A stretch of 64,000 nucleotides of DNA. Origin: Planctomycetota bacterium (lineage in GTDB: Bacteria; Planctomycetota; Phycisphaerae; Phycisphaerales; UBA1924). Position numbers and translations under genes: made by a program. Position 1 is the stretch's first letter. Each line of letters starts with the position of its first letter. Shown here one piece after another: positions 1 through 10,965 of this stretch. The stretch is taken from positions 82,364 to 146,363 of the forward strand of contig JAFEBP010000013.1 in the NCBI GenBank assembly GCA_018242605.1, written 5' to 3'. The notes below the pieces were generated by a model. That model did not search any database and was not told the origin of the DNA. It saw only the letters and a list, made by a program, of their open reading frames with translations.

Positions 1-1
1 G

Positions 2-1357
2 ACCAAGTTCCGCGACGAGGCGCGGCCGCGGGCGGGCCTGCTGCGATGCCGCGAGTTCCTGATGAAGGACGCGTACTCGTTCCACGTGGCGGTGGAGGGG
101 CCCGGGGGCCTCAACGAGACGTACGACGCGATGTACCGGGCGTACACGAACATCTTCACGCGGTGCGGGCTGGACTTCAGCGCTGTGGAGGCCGAGAGCG
201 GCCCCATCGGCGGCTCGGCGAGCCACGAGTTCATGGTGAACTGCGCCAGCGGCGAGGACACGGTGCTCAAGTGCCCGGCCTCCGGCTACGCGGCGAACGT
301 CGAGAAGTGCGAGATCGGCGCGCGGCCGCACGACCTGGCGGCGGCGCCCACGGGCGAGTTGCTCGAGGTGCATACGCCCAACCTGCCCGGCATCGAGGAA
401 GTCGGCAAGGCCATGGGCGTCAAGCCCGGGCGCATGCTCAAGACGCTGGTCTTCAAGGTGACCGGCGAGGGGCCCGTCAAGTGGGTGCTGGCCACGGTCC
501 GCGGCGATCACGACGTGAACGAGGGCAAGGTCAAGATCCTGAGCGGGTGCTCGGTGGTCATGGCCCCCGAGGCCGAGGCGCGCCTGGCGGGCTTCGCGAT
601 CGGGTATGTCTCGCCCCGCACGGTGAACAGCGTGCCGGGGGTGATGCTGCTCATCGACGCCGACGCGGCGCAGGGCGGCTTCTGGGCCACCGGCGCCGAC
701 AAGGATCACTACCACGTCAAGCACTTCAACTGGCGGCGCGACGTGGGCGCGGCGCTCGACGACGCATCGAAGGTGAAGGTCGGTGACCTGCGCAACGCCA
801 TGGCGGGGGACCCCAGCCCGCGCAGCCCCGGGGCCACGCTGGTCACGGGACGCGGCATCGAGGTGGGCCACATCTTCAAGCTGGGCACGAAGTACTCCGA
901 GGCGATGGGCCTGCAGGTGCTCAGCCCCCAGCAGCAGAAGCAGACGGTGATCATGGGGTGCTACGGCATCGGCGTGAGCCGGACGATGGCGGCGTGCGTG
1001 GAGATGAGCCACGACGAGAACGGCATCATCTGGCCCGCGGCCCTCGCGCCGTACCACGTGCTGATCACGCTCATGAAGCCCGAGGACTCCAAGCACGCCG
1101 AGGTGGCCGAAGGCCTGGCCCGCCAGCTCAACGGCGCGGGCGTGGACGTGCTGCTGGACGATCGCGAGGAGCGCGCTGGCGTCAAGTTCAAGGACGCCGA
1201 CCTGGTGGGGCTGCCCATCCGTCTGACCATCGGCGACAAGGCCCTGGAGCAGGGTGGCGTTGAGTTCAAGACGCGGCGCGACACCGGCAAGGGCGAGATC
1301 GTGCGGCTGGACGTGGCCGTGGAGCGGGTGCTGGCGGCGCTGAACGCCAAGGCGTGA
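2..1357 (+). CDS. proS: Prolyl-tRNA synthetase, 5'-truncated by window edge
   Basis: Class II aminoacyl-tRNA synthetase that charges tRNA-Pro with proline in the cytoplasm. The visible 451 residues begin just before class II motif 2 (FLMKDAYSFH). They continue through a YbaK-like INS editing insertion (about residues 120-250, including HTPNLPGIEEV and LVFKV). Next come the second half of the catalytic core (EVGHIFKLGTKYSEAMG), motif 3 (GCYGIGVSR), and an anticodon-binding domain with DDREERAGVKFKDADLVG. The inserted editing domain is the mark of the bacterial long form. Roughly the first 110-130 residues lie before the window. The stop at 1355-1357 is followed at once by a strong hairpin terminator. 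Confidence 0.96.
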   Translation, partial: TKFRDEARPRAGLLRCREFLMKDAYSFHVAVEGPGGLNETYDAMYRAYTNIFTRCGLDFSAVEAESGPIGGSASHEFMVNCASGEDTVLKCPASGYAANVEKCEIGARPHDLAAAPTGELLEVHTPNLPGIEEVGKAMGVKPGRMLKTLVFKVTGEGPVKWVLATVRGDHDVNEGKVKILSGCSVVMAPEAEARLAGFAIGYVSPRTVNSVPGVMLLIDADAAQGGFWATGADKDHYHVKHFNWRRDVGAALDDASKVKVGDLRNAMAGDPSPRSPGATLVTGRGIEVGHIFKLGTKYSEAMGLQVLSPQQQKQTVIMGCYGIGVSRTMAACVEMSHDENGIIWPAALAPYHVLITLMKPEDSKHAEVAEGLARQLNGAGVDVLLDDREERAGVKFKDADLVGLPIRLTIGDKALEQGGVEFKTRRDTGKGEIVRLDVAVERVLAALNAKA

Positions 1358-1376
1358 GCGGTTCGATTGCAAAAAC

Positions 1377-1415
1377 AAGCACGCCGCGCTGTGAAGCGCG
1401 GCGTGCTTTCTTTTT
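1377..1415. terminator. Bidirectional intrinsic terminator between proS and the Ig-repeat gene
   Basis: A perfect 14-bp stem (1377-1390 with 1395-1408) with a GTGA loop. A T-rich run follows on the + strand (1407-1415), and an A run (1371-1375) precedes it, which reads as a U tract on the - strand. It can end transcription of both convergent neighbours, whose stops lie 19 nt and 36 nt away. Confidence 0.9.
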
Positions 1416-1443
1416 GAAGTAGCTATCTGTCGATCGGCTCGGC

Positions 1444-4400
1444 TCAGTTGCAGCCGCCGGCCTCCCACACGGAGAAGAAGTAATCGACATCGGAGCCGTC
1501 GACGCCGCCGTCCTGATTGACGTCGGCGGTGGGGTCGCCGGTTTCCCACGCCGCGAAGAAGGAGTCCACGTCGGCGCCATCGATGCCGCCGTCCTGGTTG
1601 AAGTCGGCGGGGCAGCAGAAGGCGGTGGAGAAGTCGGCGGGGTCGCTGGTGACCGGGCCGCAGAGGTTGGAGACGATGCAGCGCAGGGACGCGTCGGCGG
1701 CGGAGCCCGCGAGGGGCGAGACCGTGAGGTTGGCGGAAGTAACGCCGACGGCGTTGAGCACGGGGACGCCCAGGTTGCTGTTGTCGCCCTCGGCGAGGTT
1801 GGACCAGCCCGCCGCGCCGGAGGGGAACCACTGCCACTGGTAGGTCAGGGCGTCGCCGCTGGTGGCGGTGATGGAGAAGGACGCGGAGGCGGGGTCGCAA
1901 CTGCTCGCGGGCTGCGGCTGTCCGGTGATCACGGGCAGCGAATCGGTGGAGATGGTGAGGGGCGCTGCGTTGCTGTTGGTGGTGCCGCAGCCGTTGGTGA
2001 CATCGCAGGAGTAGGAAGCGATGTCGCCGGGGTCGACGGCCAGGAGGGTGAGGGTGGCGGTGGCGGCGCCGGAGATGCCGGGTCCGTCGGCGAGGGGCGC
2101 ACCGTTCTTCTTCCAGAGGTACGTGTCGGCGCTGGTGGCGGCGACGGAGAAGGTGGCGTCCGCGCCCCGGCAGACGCCGGCCGCGACGGGCTGGAGCGTG
2201 ATCTGGGGCGGCGTGTCGCTGACGGCGAGGTTGGCGTAGTTGCTGAAGGCGGGCGAGGGCTCGCAGATTCCTATGACGCGGCAGCGGTACCTGTCGGCAT
2301 CGGCGGCGGTGACGCCGATGATGGTGAGCGCGGGGGTCAAGGTCCCCGAGTAATGGGCGCTGTCACTCAGGAGGACACCGTTCTTCTGCCAGCGGTAGGT
2401 GAGGCTGGTGCCGGTGGCGGTGATGTTGAGCGTGGTGTTGCCGCCGGTGCAACCGGTCTGCGTGAGGGGATGCACCGTCACCCTGGGCGGCGAGTTCACC
2501 GTCACGGTCGCGTTGTTGGTGGTCAGTGAGTTGCATCCGTTGCTCACGCGGCAGCGGTACACGCCCGTTTGTGATGCGATGATCGGATTGAAGACGAGGC
2601 CGGGGGTGGTGGCGCCGGTGACACCGTTCCCGTCGGCGATGTCGACGCCGTTCTTCTGCCACTGGTAGGTGGTGGCGTTGCTCACGTTCACAAATATGGT
2701 TACGGGTCCGCTTGATTCACACAGGGTCGTCGTCGATGCAGGCTGAGCGTTGATCGTGACAGGGAGGTAGACTGCGACTACGGCGGAGTTGCTGGTGACC
2801 GAGCCGCAGCCGTTGGTGACGACACAGCGGTAGCTGCCGTTGAGATTGCCCGTATAGCCGCTCGCCGTGAAGGTGAGGAGTGCCGCCCGGGATCCGGAGA
2901 TCTGGCCGTCGTCGTTGAGGTTCACGCCGTCGCGCTGCCAGCGGTAGGTGAGGCCGCCGCCGGTGGCGGCGACCTGGAGGGAGCCGAAGCCGTTCTGGCA
3001 GAGGTTCAGGGGGGCCGGTTGGATGGTGATGGCCAGCGGGGTGTTGACGCCCAGTGCCGCGGCGTTGGAAGTGACCGAGCCGCAGGGAGAGGTGATCACA
3101 CAGGTGTAGTTGCCGGCGTCGGCCGCGACCAGCCCGGAGATCGTGAGCGTGGGGGAAGTGGCGCCCGAGACGCGGCCGGCGTTGGCGAGCAGCGTTGCGC
3201 CCTTCTTCCATTGGTAGGTGAGGTTGGCGCCGGTTGCGGCGACGGTGATCGACGCGCTGCCGCCCGTGCAGCCGTTGGTCGCGGGGGGCTGGGTCGTGAT
3301 GACCGGGATGTTGATCGTGAGGTTGGCCTGGGCGCTGGTGAGGGAACCGCAGTTGTTGGTGATGACGCAGCGGTACAGACCGGCGTCGGCGCTGGTGGCG
3401 GGGGAGACGCTGAGCATCGCGGTGGTGGCGCCGGAGATATTGCCGCCGTTCGCGAGATTGGCGGTGCCCTTCTGCCACTGGTAGGTGAGCGTGCCGCCGG
3501 TGGCGGCCACGGAGAAGACAGCGGCGGTGTTCGAGCAGATGAACTGATCGCCGGGCTGGGCGGAGATCGCCACCAGCGGGTTGACGGTGACGAGCGCGGC
3601 GGTGGTGTACACCACGACGACCGACCCGCAGTTGGACGTGACGCTGCAGCGGTACGAACCGGTGTCGCCGGCCTGCGCGTTGGCGATGGTGAGGTTTGGG
3701 GTGCTTGTTCCGGAGAACTGACCGCCGTCGGACAGGTTGACGGTGTCCTTCTGCCATTTGTACGAGAGATTCAGCCCGGTCGCGGCGGCGGAGAGAGCGA
3801 TGTTGCCGCCCGCGCACAGGGTCCGCGGCGTGGGGTTGACGGTGATGGCGGGGGCCGGGTTGAACGTGATGCCGGCCGCGAGGCTGGAGGCTGTGCCGCA
3901 ACTGTTGATGACACGGGCGTGGTGGAAGTTGGCGATGTCGGCGTTCTGGGCGTTGGTGAACGTGATCGTGTTGGTGGTGGCGCCCGAGACGATGGTGCCG
4001 TTGGCTTTGACGCCGTTGGTGATCAGGCCCTGGTTGCCGTTGCGCCATTCGTAGGTGAGGTTGGGGCCGTCGGCGACGACGGTGAATGAGAAGGTGCCGC
4101 CGGTACAGGTGGTGGTGGCGACGGGGTTGGTGATGATGTAGGGCGTGGTGACATCGAGGGGGACGGTGTCGGTGGAGATGGTGCCGCAGGCGTTGGTGAT
4201 GTCGCAGCGGTAGTTGCCGGCGTTGGCCTCGGCGATGGGGCTTATCGTGAGCGAGGGCGTCGTCGAACCGGAGATCGTCGCGCCATCGACCAGCGCGATG
4301 CCGTTGCGTCGCCACTGGTAGATGGGGTTGGTGCCGGTGACGGCGACGGAGAAGACGGCGTCGGTGTTGGCGCACCCGGTCACGCCGACGGGCTGGGCGG

Positions 4401-6450
4401 TGATGATGATCGGGCTGCTGCGCGAGAGGCTGGTGGGGGTGGTGGTGACGTTGCTGCAGACGCCGGTGACGCGGCAGGTGAAGTTGGCGGTGGCGAAGGA
4501 AGCACCGATGTTGACCTGCAGCGTGGGGGAGTTGACGTTGACGTAGGTGCTGGACTCGGAGAGGTTGTTGCCGTTACGGCGCCATTGGTATGAAAGGCCA
4601 TCGCCGGTGGCGTTCACGGTGAGGAACGTCGTGCCGTCGATGCAGCCGGTCATCGTGGCGGGGGGCTGGGAGACGATAGTGGGCGCCACGAAGGTGGAGA
4701 GCGTGGCCGGGGAGACCACTTCGGTCACGCCGCAACTGTTGGGTGCGCCGCAGGTGTAGGTGCCCAGGTCCGACTGGTGGATGTTCAGGAGTTGCAGCGT
4801 GCCGGTGTGAGCACCGGCGACCGTGGTGCCATTGGCCTGGAGGCCGTCCTGCAACGCCGTTCCGCCGGGGCCGTACCACGCGTACGTGGGGTTCAGCGTG
4901 GCCTGCACGGAAAAGACCGCGTCGCCGCCCAGGCAGACCTTCTGGTCGTCCGGGCTGGAAATGACGTCGGGCGCGGAGTTCACGACGCTCAGGGTCAGGA
5001 TGCGTCCGGTGGCGGTGCCGCACTCGGCGGGGAAGCTGGGGTCTGTGCTGGCGGTGCAGCGGTAGTCGCCCGACGCGGCGGCGGTGTAGTTGCGGAGCCG
5101 CAGGAGCGTGGTGTCGGCGCCCGAGATATCCGCCCAGGGGAACGCGGTCGTCGAGTTGAAGAGGTAGTCCCACCTGGTGCCGGTGCGCTTGAACCAGCGG
5201 TAGTACACCGTGCTCTGGGTGTTGCTGTCGGCCTTGGAGCGAATGTAGATGCCGTCGGCGACCGGGTAACTCTCGCAGAAGTTGTGGTCGTTGGTGCTGG
5301 GATCGATGCCGAAGTACGTGTTGTCGAACTGCAGCCCGGGGATGACGGTCAGCGTGCACGTGTACGGCCGGAGGGCGCTGCAGGTGTTGGCCACCACGCA
5401 GAAGTACGTTCCCTGGGCGGTGCTCGCAGCGCTGGAGATGGAGAGCGTTCCGGTGGCGGTGCCCGAGAACTCGGTCTGGCTCCCCAAAGGGAACCCGTCA
5501 GAGAGAGGGATCGTCGTCGTGCCGATGGTCACGTACCACTGATACGTCACGTCCAGGCCGGTGGCGACGACAGGACCCAGGGTGATCGGGGTTCCCGGGC
5601 AGGTGGTAAACGTGTACTGGTTCGGCACGTTCGTGACCACCGGCGGTCCGGGGAGCACCGTGAGAGTCACGGTGTTGGAAGTTCGCGTGATTGGGCAGGT
5701 GCCTGTGCGTTGGAGCACGCAGTAATACTCGGCCTCGTCGCTCTCGGCGACATTGTTGAAGAACAGGTGCTGGGTGTTGGAGTTGCTGATCGGTGCGCCG
5801 TTCTTGTACCACTGGTACGTCGTGACGGAGTCCGGCACGGGGCCGCTGACGTTGAGATCGAAGTTGGTGCCCGGGCAGACCTCCTGGCTGACTTCCTGGA
5901 TGGTGATGGGGCCGGGCGCTGGGAGGACGGTGATGGTGCAGGTGCTCGAGTACTTGTCGCCGCAGGGAAGAATGGTCCCGTGGTCGGGGTTGTACGCCTC
6001 GTTGAAATGGCAGCGGTAGTTGCCGGCCCAACCAGGGTCGCCAAGATATATGTTCATCTCGGCATCCACGCCTGCACCGGCGGGACCGACATCAAGCCAG
6101 TCATTGCCTTGTTGACGCTGCCAGATCCAGCTCACGGTCTGGTCCTCGAGGAACCCTTGTGGCTCGGCGCCCAGGAAGCTCGCGGTAATCGTCACCAACT
6201 CGAAGTCGCCTTGGCACCTCGTGTAGCCGGACGGGGGCTGGACCTTGAAGCAACACACATCAGCGTACACGTGTCCGCCGAGGATGGTGTTGCAGAGCTG
6301 CGCTTGCGAGGGCGTGGGGGTGAGCGCCAACGCCGCCGCGGCTGTCAGCAGGGCCGATCGCACGCCGCGCCACACTCGGGTGATCCCGTTCAGTGAGAGG
6401 CTCGCGCGGGGTGTGGTGGGTACGGATTGAGGTGTGGGCTGGTGAAACAT
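1444..6450 (-). CDS. Giant secreted Ig-repeat protein with GC-type dockerin C-terminus
   Basis: A 1668-residue predicted extracellular protein. The ATG at 6450 is chosen because GGAG lies 9 nt upstream and the product then starts just before a signal peptide ending at SQA|Q. The body is about 16 Ig-like modules of roughly 90-100 residues. Each repeats a Q-P-x(n)-C opening, a YQW-K-NG core and D-x-G-x-Y-x-C closing. Cys pairs and Trp are at the positions expected of Ig folds. The C-terminus carries two EF-hand-like loops (DFNQDGGIDGADV and DVNQDGGVDGSDV) and ends GGCN, one residue past the Cys. A role in adhesion or surface display is inference. It is transcribed toward proS, away from the array. 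Confidence 0.88.
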   Translation of the reverse strand: MFHQPTPQSVPTTPRASLSLNGITRVWRGVRSALLTAAAALALTPTPSQAQLCNTILGGHVYADVCCFKVQPPSGYTRCQGDFELVTITASFLGAEPQGFLEDQTVSWIWQRQQGNDWLDVGPAGAGVDAEMNIYLGDPGWAGNYRCHFNEAYNPDHGTILPCGDKYSSTCTITVLPAPGPITIQEVSQEVCPGTNFDLNVSGPVPDSVTTYQWYKNGAPISNSNTQHLFFNNVAESDEAEYYCVLQRTGTCPITRTSNTVTLTVLPGPPVVTNVPNQYTFTTCPGTPITLGPVVATGLDVTYQWYVTIGTTTIPLSDGFPLGSQTEFSGTATGTLSISSAASTAQGTYFCVVANTCSALRPYTCTLTVIPGLQFDNTYFGIDPSTNDHNFCESYPVADGIYIRSKADSNTQSTVYYRWFKRTGTRWDYLFNSTTAFPWADISGADTTLLRLRNYTAAASGDYRCTASTDPSFPAECGTATGRILTLSVVNSAPDVISSPDDQKVCLGGDAVFSVQATLNPTYAWYGPGGTALQDGLQANGTTVAGAHTGTLQLLNIHQSDLGTYTCGAPNSCGVTEVVSPATLSTFVAPTIVSQPPATMTGCIDGTTFLTVNATGDGLSYQWRRNGNNLSESSTYVNVNSPTLQVNIGASFATANFTCRVTGVCSNVTTTPTSLSRSSPIIITAQPVGVTGCANTDAVFSVAVTGTNPIYQWRRNGIALVDGATISGSTTPSLTISPIAEANAGNYRCDITNACGTISTDTVPLDVTTPYIITNPVATTTCTGGTFSFTVVADGPNLTYEWRNGNQGLITNGVKANGTIVSGATTNTITFTNAQNADIANFHHARVINSCGTASSLAAGITFNPAPAITVNPTPRTLCAGGNIALSAAATGLNLSYKWQKDTVNLSDGGQFSGTSTPNLTIANAQAGDTGSYRCSVTSNCGSVVVVYTTAALVTVNPLVAISAQPGDQFICSNTAAVFSVAATGGTLTYQWQKGTANLANGGNISGATTAMLSVSPATSADAGLYRCVITNNCGSLTSAQANLTINIPVITTQPPATNGCTGGSASITVAATGANLTYQWKKGATLLANAGRVSGATSPTLTISGLVAADAGNYTCVITSPCGSVTSNAAALGVNTPLAITIQPAPLNLCQNGFGSLQVAATGGGLTYRWQRDGVNLNDDGQISGSRAALLTFTASGYTGNLNGSYRCVVTNGCGSVTSNSAVVAVYLPVTINAQPASTTTLCESSGPVTIFVNVSNATTYQWQKNGVDIADGNGVTGATTPGLVFNPIIASQTGVYRCRVSNGCNSLTTNNATVTVNSPPRVTVHPLTQTGCTGGNTTLNITATGTSLTYRWQKNGVLLSDSAHYSGTLTPALTIIGVTAADADRYRCRVIGICEPSPAFSNYANLAVSDTPPQITLQPVAAGVCRGADATFSVAATSADTYLWKKNGAPLADGPGISGAATATLTLLAVDPGDIASYSCDVTNGCGTTNSNAAPLTISTDSLPVITGQPQPASSCDPASASFSITATSGDALTYQWQWFPSGAAGWSNLAEGDNSNLGVPVLNAVGVTSANLTVSPLAGSAADASLRCIVSNLCGPVTSDPADFSTAFCCPADFNQDGGIDGADVDSFFAAWETGDPTADVNQDGGVDGSDVDYFFSVWEAGGCN

Positions 6451-6774
6451 GGCGGCGATCTCCGGCACGGTGGGTGATCGCAGGCACGCTGTGCTGTGGT
6501 CCGGCACGGCACAACGAGTCTGCATCGCGGAAGCGGCCGAGGCCGGGTATGAAGTCCCGGTCGCGGGCGTCCAGGCGACCGCATCCGTGCATCACCAGCA
6601 ACGACGTTCGCCACGCCCGGGCGCAAACGACCGCGCGGAATTCCTGTTGATCGCGAAGAAAAGCAAGCGGCCGCGCGTCCGGCAATGTGCCGGTTTGGAG
6701 CGCGGTTTCGGGGCAGGATTGGTATGTGTCAGGTAGGCCCGGTCCGATGGATGCCAGACCTGTGTCGCCGGCGA
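6451..6774. other. Intergenic region without a gene
   Basis: The 324 bases upstream of the Ig-repeat gene and downstream of the small membrane protein gene. It presumably holds the promoter of the Ig-repeat gene, but I see no convincing -35/-10 pair, hairpin or repeat. Confidence 0.5.
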
Positions 6775-6996
6775 CTACGCGGCGGCGCGCTGGGGCTCTT
6801 CAACTCCGGAAGGCTGTTCCGCGGCTTCCGCGGGGCTGAAACGCAGGAGGCGTTCGCGGCGCAGTTCGGCCACCCGCACCTTCAGGTCGTGCAGCGACGT
6901 GAGGTGCCGAATGCACTCGGCGACAAAGCGGAGCAGAGAGGCGATGCCCCACACCCCGAGCGCGGCGATTGCCAACTGGATGTCGAAGTCCGACAT
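6775..6996 (-). CDS. Small single-span membrane protein, function unknown
   Basis: A 73-residue product starting MSDFDIQLAIAALGVWGI. One hydrophobic segment covers about residues 6-24. A charged, probably helical tail follows (LHDLKVRVAELRRERLL) with a Pro/Glu-rich end. No family was recognised. The start at 6996 is chosen because the longer upstream reading is Arg/Pro-rich shadow sequence. No clear Shine-Dalgarno sequence is visible before it. It is divergent from the 7242 gene. The amphipathic organisation supports a real gene, but it could still be non-coding. Confidence 0.45.
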   Translation of the reverse strand: MSDFDIQLAIAALGVWGIASLLRFVAECIRHLTSLHDLKVRVAELRRERLLRFSPAEAAEQPSGVEEPQRAAA

Positions 6997-7241
6997 ACCG
7001 AGAGGATCGGGCGGCGAACCTTTGGGCTTAACGTGCGGTAGAACGCCCAGACGGTGCGGGCCCTCCAGACCAACCCCCCGGGCGCAGGATTCCGGGCAAT
7101 CGTCCGGTCGTGGGCGGCGACCCGGGAGCGTCGGCGCAGACGCAACCCGAACGTGGCGACTATCTTTACGGCCATTCGCCGCGGGAGCTCGGCCCGCAGC
7201 GAGACCGGCAGGCCGCAACAGGGGTTGATGAACAGGGGACC

Positions 7242-9794
7242 ATGGTGATTACGCAGAAGGTTGACCGCAGGCCGCGCACAGCACGCTTGTTCGCGCTCAT
7301 CCTGTGCCTGCTCGGGGTGCTGCCGATCGTGCGCGCCCAGGATGCGCCGCCCGCCACGCCCACACCGCCGCCCGTTCCCGGCGCCGGGGGCGAGATTTCG
7401 CTCACGCTGGAGCGGTTCGGCGTGGGCGATCAGGCCCGGGTGGGCGACTGGGCGGGCATCCGCATCGGGATGTTGGACAACTCGACCAAGCCCAGCCGCG
7501 AGGTGATCGTGCGGCTGGAGACGCGCGACGCAGACGGGGACAAGCCGCTGTACCAGCGGCAGTTCTCGAGCAACTCGGGGACGAACCAACCGGTCTGGCT
7601 GTATCTGCGCCTGCCGTTTGATTTCGGCAACAACAGCGGATCGCGGCTGGTGGTGCGCGTGTACGCCGCGGAGGAGACTTCGGGCGCTGGCGAGGCCGGC
7701 GCGCCGGGATTCCGCGCCGGCAGGCTGCTGGGCGAGCTGCCGGTGGCTCCGAACCAGGGGCGTGTGCTACCGGCGCAGATCGGCCTCATCGGGGTCTTCG
7801 GCAAGCGGTCGCTGGGTCTGGAGCAGTACGCACGCCGCAACGGCACGACCGACACATTCCACGAACTGGGCACCGAAGTCATCGAGCGGGCCACGGATCT
7901 TTCGCCGCAGGAGATGCCGGACCGCTGGATGGGTCTGGCGCCGATGGAGGCCGTGGTGTGGGCCGACGGCGACCCGGCCAAGCTCCGCGGCGATCAATCC
8001 AAGGCGGTGCGCGACTGGGTCAACCGGGGCGGGCATCTCATCATCATCCTGCCCAACGTGGGCCAGACCTTCACCAATCCCACGTCCAACGAGTTGTACG
8101 ACATCATGCCGGCGGTGAGCGTCGTGACGCGGGAGAAGGTGAACTTCGAGCCGTACCGCCCGCTCTTCTCGCTGTACGAGAACCCGCTCTTCCCGAAGAC
8201 GTCAACGATCCAGGTACTCACGCCCCGCCCCGAGGCGGGCACGGCGGAGGCGATCCGGGTGCTCAACGGGCCGGACAACGACTGCGTCGTGGCGCGGCGG
8301 CTCGTGGGCGCAGGCGCGGTGACACTAGTGGGTCTTGATCTCAACCAGACGGCGCTGGCGCAGGGCAGCCAGATCCAGGCCGAGGTCTTCTGGCACCGGG
8401 TGCTGGGCAAGCGCGGCACGCTGATCGACCCCAACGCCAACTCTGCCAACTCGCAGCGCAGCCCCTCCTGGATCCCCGGGCAGAACCAGGCGTACACGGT
8501 TGATCAGGACATCGCGGCGCAGATCGCCAAGACGGGCCGGTCCGCCGCGGGCGTGCTCGCGGGGCTCATCGTCTTCGCGCTGTACTGGGCGATCGCGGGC
8601 CCGATCGGGTTCGCCGTGCTCAAGCGGCGGGGGTTGTCGCACCACTCGTGGGTCTTCTTCATCGCGTCGGCGGGCGTGTTCACGGCGCTGGCGTGGGGCG
8701 GCGCGACGGCGCTGCGGCCCAAGCGCATCGAGGCGACGCACTTTACCGTGCTGGATCACGTCTTCGGCCAGCCGGTGCAGCGGGCCCGCATGTGGGCCAG
8801 CGTGCTGGTGCCGCGGTACGGCAAGGCGACCATCGGCGTGGGCGACCCCAAGACCCCCGTGCCGGCCAAGGGCTCGCTCAACGCGATCTCGCCGTGGGAT
8901 GCGCCCGACCCGGGCGCGGCGACGGACTTCGGCGGCTTTCCCGATGCGCAGGGGTACACGGTGGACTCGCGCTATCCGGACCAGATGACCGTGCCCACGC
9001 GCTCCACCGTGAAGCAGGTGCAGGTGGATTGGGCCGGGGGCCCGCCGTGGGAGATGCCCTTCCCCATCGGTGAAGAAGGCAAGGCCACGGGCGGCACGCT
9101 GGTGCTGCGGGGCGAGCGCACGCCCACCAACGGCCAGCCGCTGGTGACCGGCACGCTTCAGCACAATCTGCCCGGGACGCTGTCGGACGTGATGATCGTC
9201 GTCGTGACGCGCCAGACGCCGCTGGACCCGGTCCGGCCGGCGCCCAAGAACCTCTCCCTGCCGGGCCCGATGCGGTGCACCGCCTACGCCTTCCCGGTGG
9301 CGGGCGTCTGGCCGCCGGGCCAGCCGCTCTACCTGGACAACGCCACCGTGGTGCGCAACGAGACCAACGCGATGGCGCGGAGCAGCGCCGCGGCGTACCT
9401 GGAAGGCCTGATCCCCACCGCGCCCAGCCAGCAGTACGTTCCCACCGGCGACCCCATCGGCCGGCCGTCAGACCGGTACACGGCGCTGGCGTTCCTGTCG
9501 CAACTGCCCCAGCCCGACCGCACGGCGACCATGCGGATCAACTACATCCCCCAGCGGCTCGCGACCCACGGCTGGGACCTGGGCGTGTGGTTCACGCAGC
9601 CGTGCGTGATCATCGTCGGCCAACTGGGCGCGAGCGTGCCCGCCGAATCGCCCGTGCCGCTGACCGTTGACGGCGAGAAGGCCCAGACGCTGGGGCGCAC
9701 GCTGGTGCGCTGGGTGTACCCTCTGCCCGACAATCCGCCCCGGTTCCCCGTCAGTTCGGACGCCAAGCCCGACGAACCCGCCAACCCCGGCTGA
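7242..9794 (+). CDS. Large membrane protein with amidotransferase-like segment, in operon with an ABC ATPase
   Basis: An 850-residue protein. It has an N-terminal signal or anchor segment (LFALILCLLGVLPIVRAQ) and a long beta-rich extracytoplasmic region. A segment resembling class I glutamine amidotransferase-like folds follows (AVRDWVNRGGHLIIILPN near residue 265). Two membrane spans lie near residues 430-480 (VLAGLIVFALYWAIAGPIGF and the FFIASAGVFTALAW stretch), and a second extracytoplasmic region completes it. The ATG at 7242 is preceded by AGGGG. The ABC ATPase gene follows 40 bp later, so the two are probably co-transcribed. This resembles auxiliary subunits of gliding or export-type ABC systems, but that is inference. 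No catalytic Cys-His-Glu triad could be assigned. Confidence 0.72.
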   Translation: MVITQKVDRRPRTARLFALILCLLGVLPIVRAQDAPPATPTPPPVPGAGGEISLTLERFGVGDQARVGDWAGIRIGMLDNSTKPSREVIVRLETRDADGDKPLYQRQFSSNSGTNQPVWLYLRLPFDFGNNSGSRLVVRVYAAEETSGAGEAGAPGFRAGRLLGELPVAPNQGRVLPAQIGLIGVFGKRSLGLEQYARRNGTTDTFHELGTEVIERATDLSPQEMPDRWMGLAPMEAVVWADGDPAKLRGDQSKAVRDWVNRGGHLIIILPNVGQTFTNPTSNELYDIMPAVSVVTREKVNFEPYRPLFSLYENPLFPKTSTIQVLTPRPEAGTAEAIRVLNGPDNDCVVARRLVGAGAVTLVGLDLNQTALAQGSQIQAEVFWHRVLGKRGTLIDPNANSANSQRSPSWIPGQNQAYTVDQDIAAQIAKTGRSAAGVLAGLIVFALYWAIAGPIGFAVLKRRGLSHHSWVFFIASAGVFTALAWGGATALRPKRIEATHFTVLDHVFGQPVQRARMWASVLVPRYGKATIGVGDPKTPVPAKGSLNAISPWDAPDPGAATDFGGFPDAQGYTVDSRYPDQMTVPTRSTVKQVQVDWAGGPPWEMPFPIGEEGKATGGTLVLRGERTPTNGQPLVTGTLQHNLPGTLSDVMIVVVTRQTPLDPVRPAPKNLSLPGPMRCTAYAFPVAGVWPPGQPLYLDNATVVRNETNAMARSSAAAYLEGLIPTAPSQQYVPTGDPIGRPSDRYTALAFLSQLPQPDRTATMRINYIPQRLATHGWDLGVWFTQPCVIIVGQLGASVPAESPVPLTVDGEKAQTLGRTLVRWVYPLPDNPPRFPVSSDAKPDEPANPG

Positions 9795-9834
9795 TCGCCC
9801 AGCGAGAACGAACGTTGAACGGAGTCAAACGACC

Positions 9835-10797
<963 letters not shown>

Positions 10798-10965
10798 CGC
10801 CCCGGGGTACCGCCGGGCGTCCGAAGGGACAGGGCGGGGGGTTCATCGGAAAATTCGCGGGTGCGGCGGTGATTTTCCCGCCGCGGCGAGCGCGGATTGC
10901 GCACGACAGGTAGACCACGCGACGGGCGTGGTCGGCACCCACACCACACGCTCGCGGAACTCCCC

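Noticed and set aside
4777..6396. Open frame of 539 codons on the + strand opposite the Ig-repeat gene
   Set aside because: Its product is Gly/Arg/Val-rich with no signal or domain, as expected for the antisense of GC-ending codons. The Ig-repeat reading on the other strand has clear repeats, a signal peptide and a ribosome-binding site.
9667..9834. Longer N-terminus for the ABC ATPase starting at 9667
   Set aside because: It would overlap the end of the upstream gene by 128 bp and adds a Pro/Arg-rich stretch not found in ABC ATPases. A GGAG site points to 9835.
10848..10884. Inverted repeats GGAAAAT/ATTTTCC and GCGGCGG/CCGCCGC after the ABC ATPase gene
   Set aside because: The two stems overlap and exclude each other, and no T tract follows, so a terminator cannot be claimed. 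It may be only a chance structure in GC-rich DNA.
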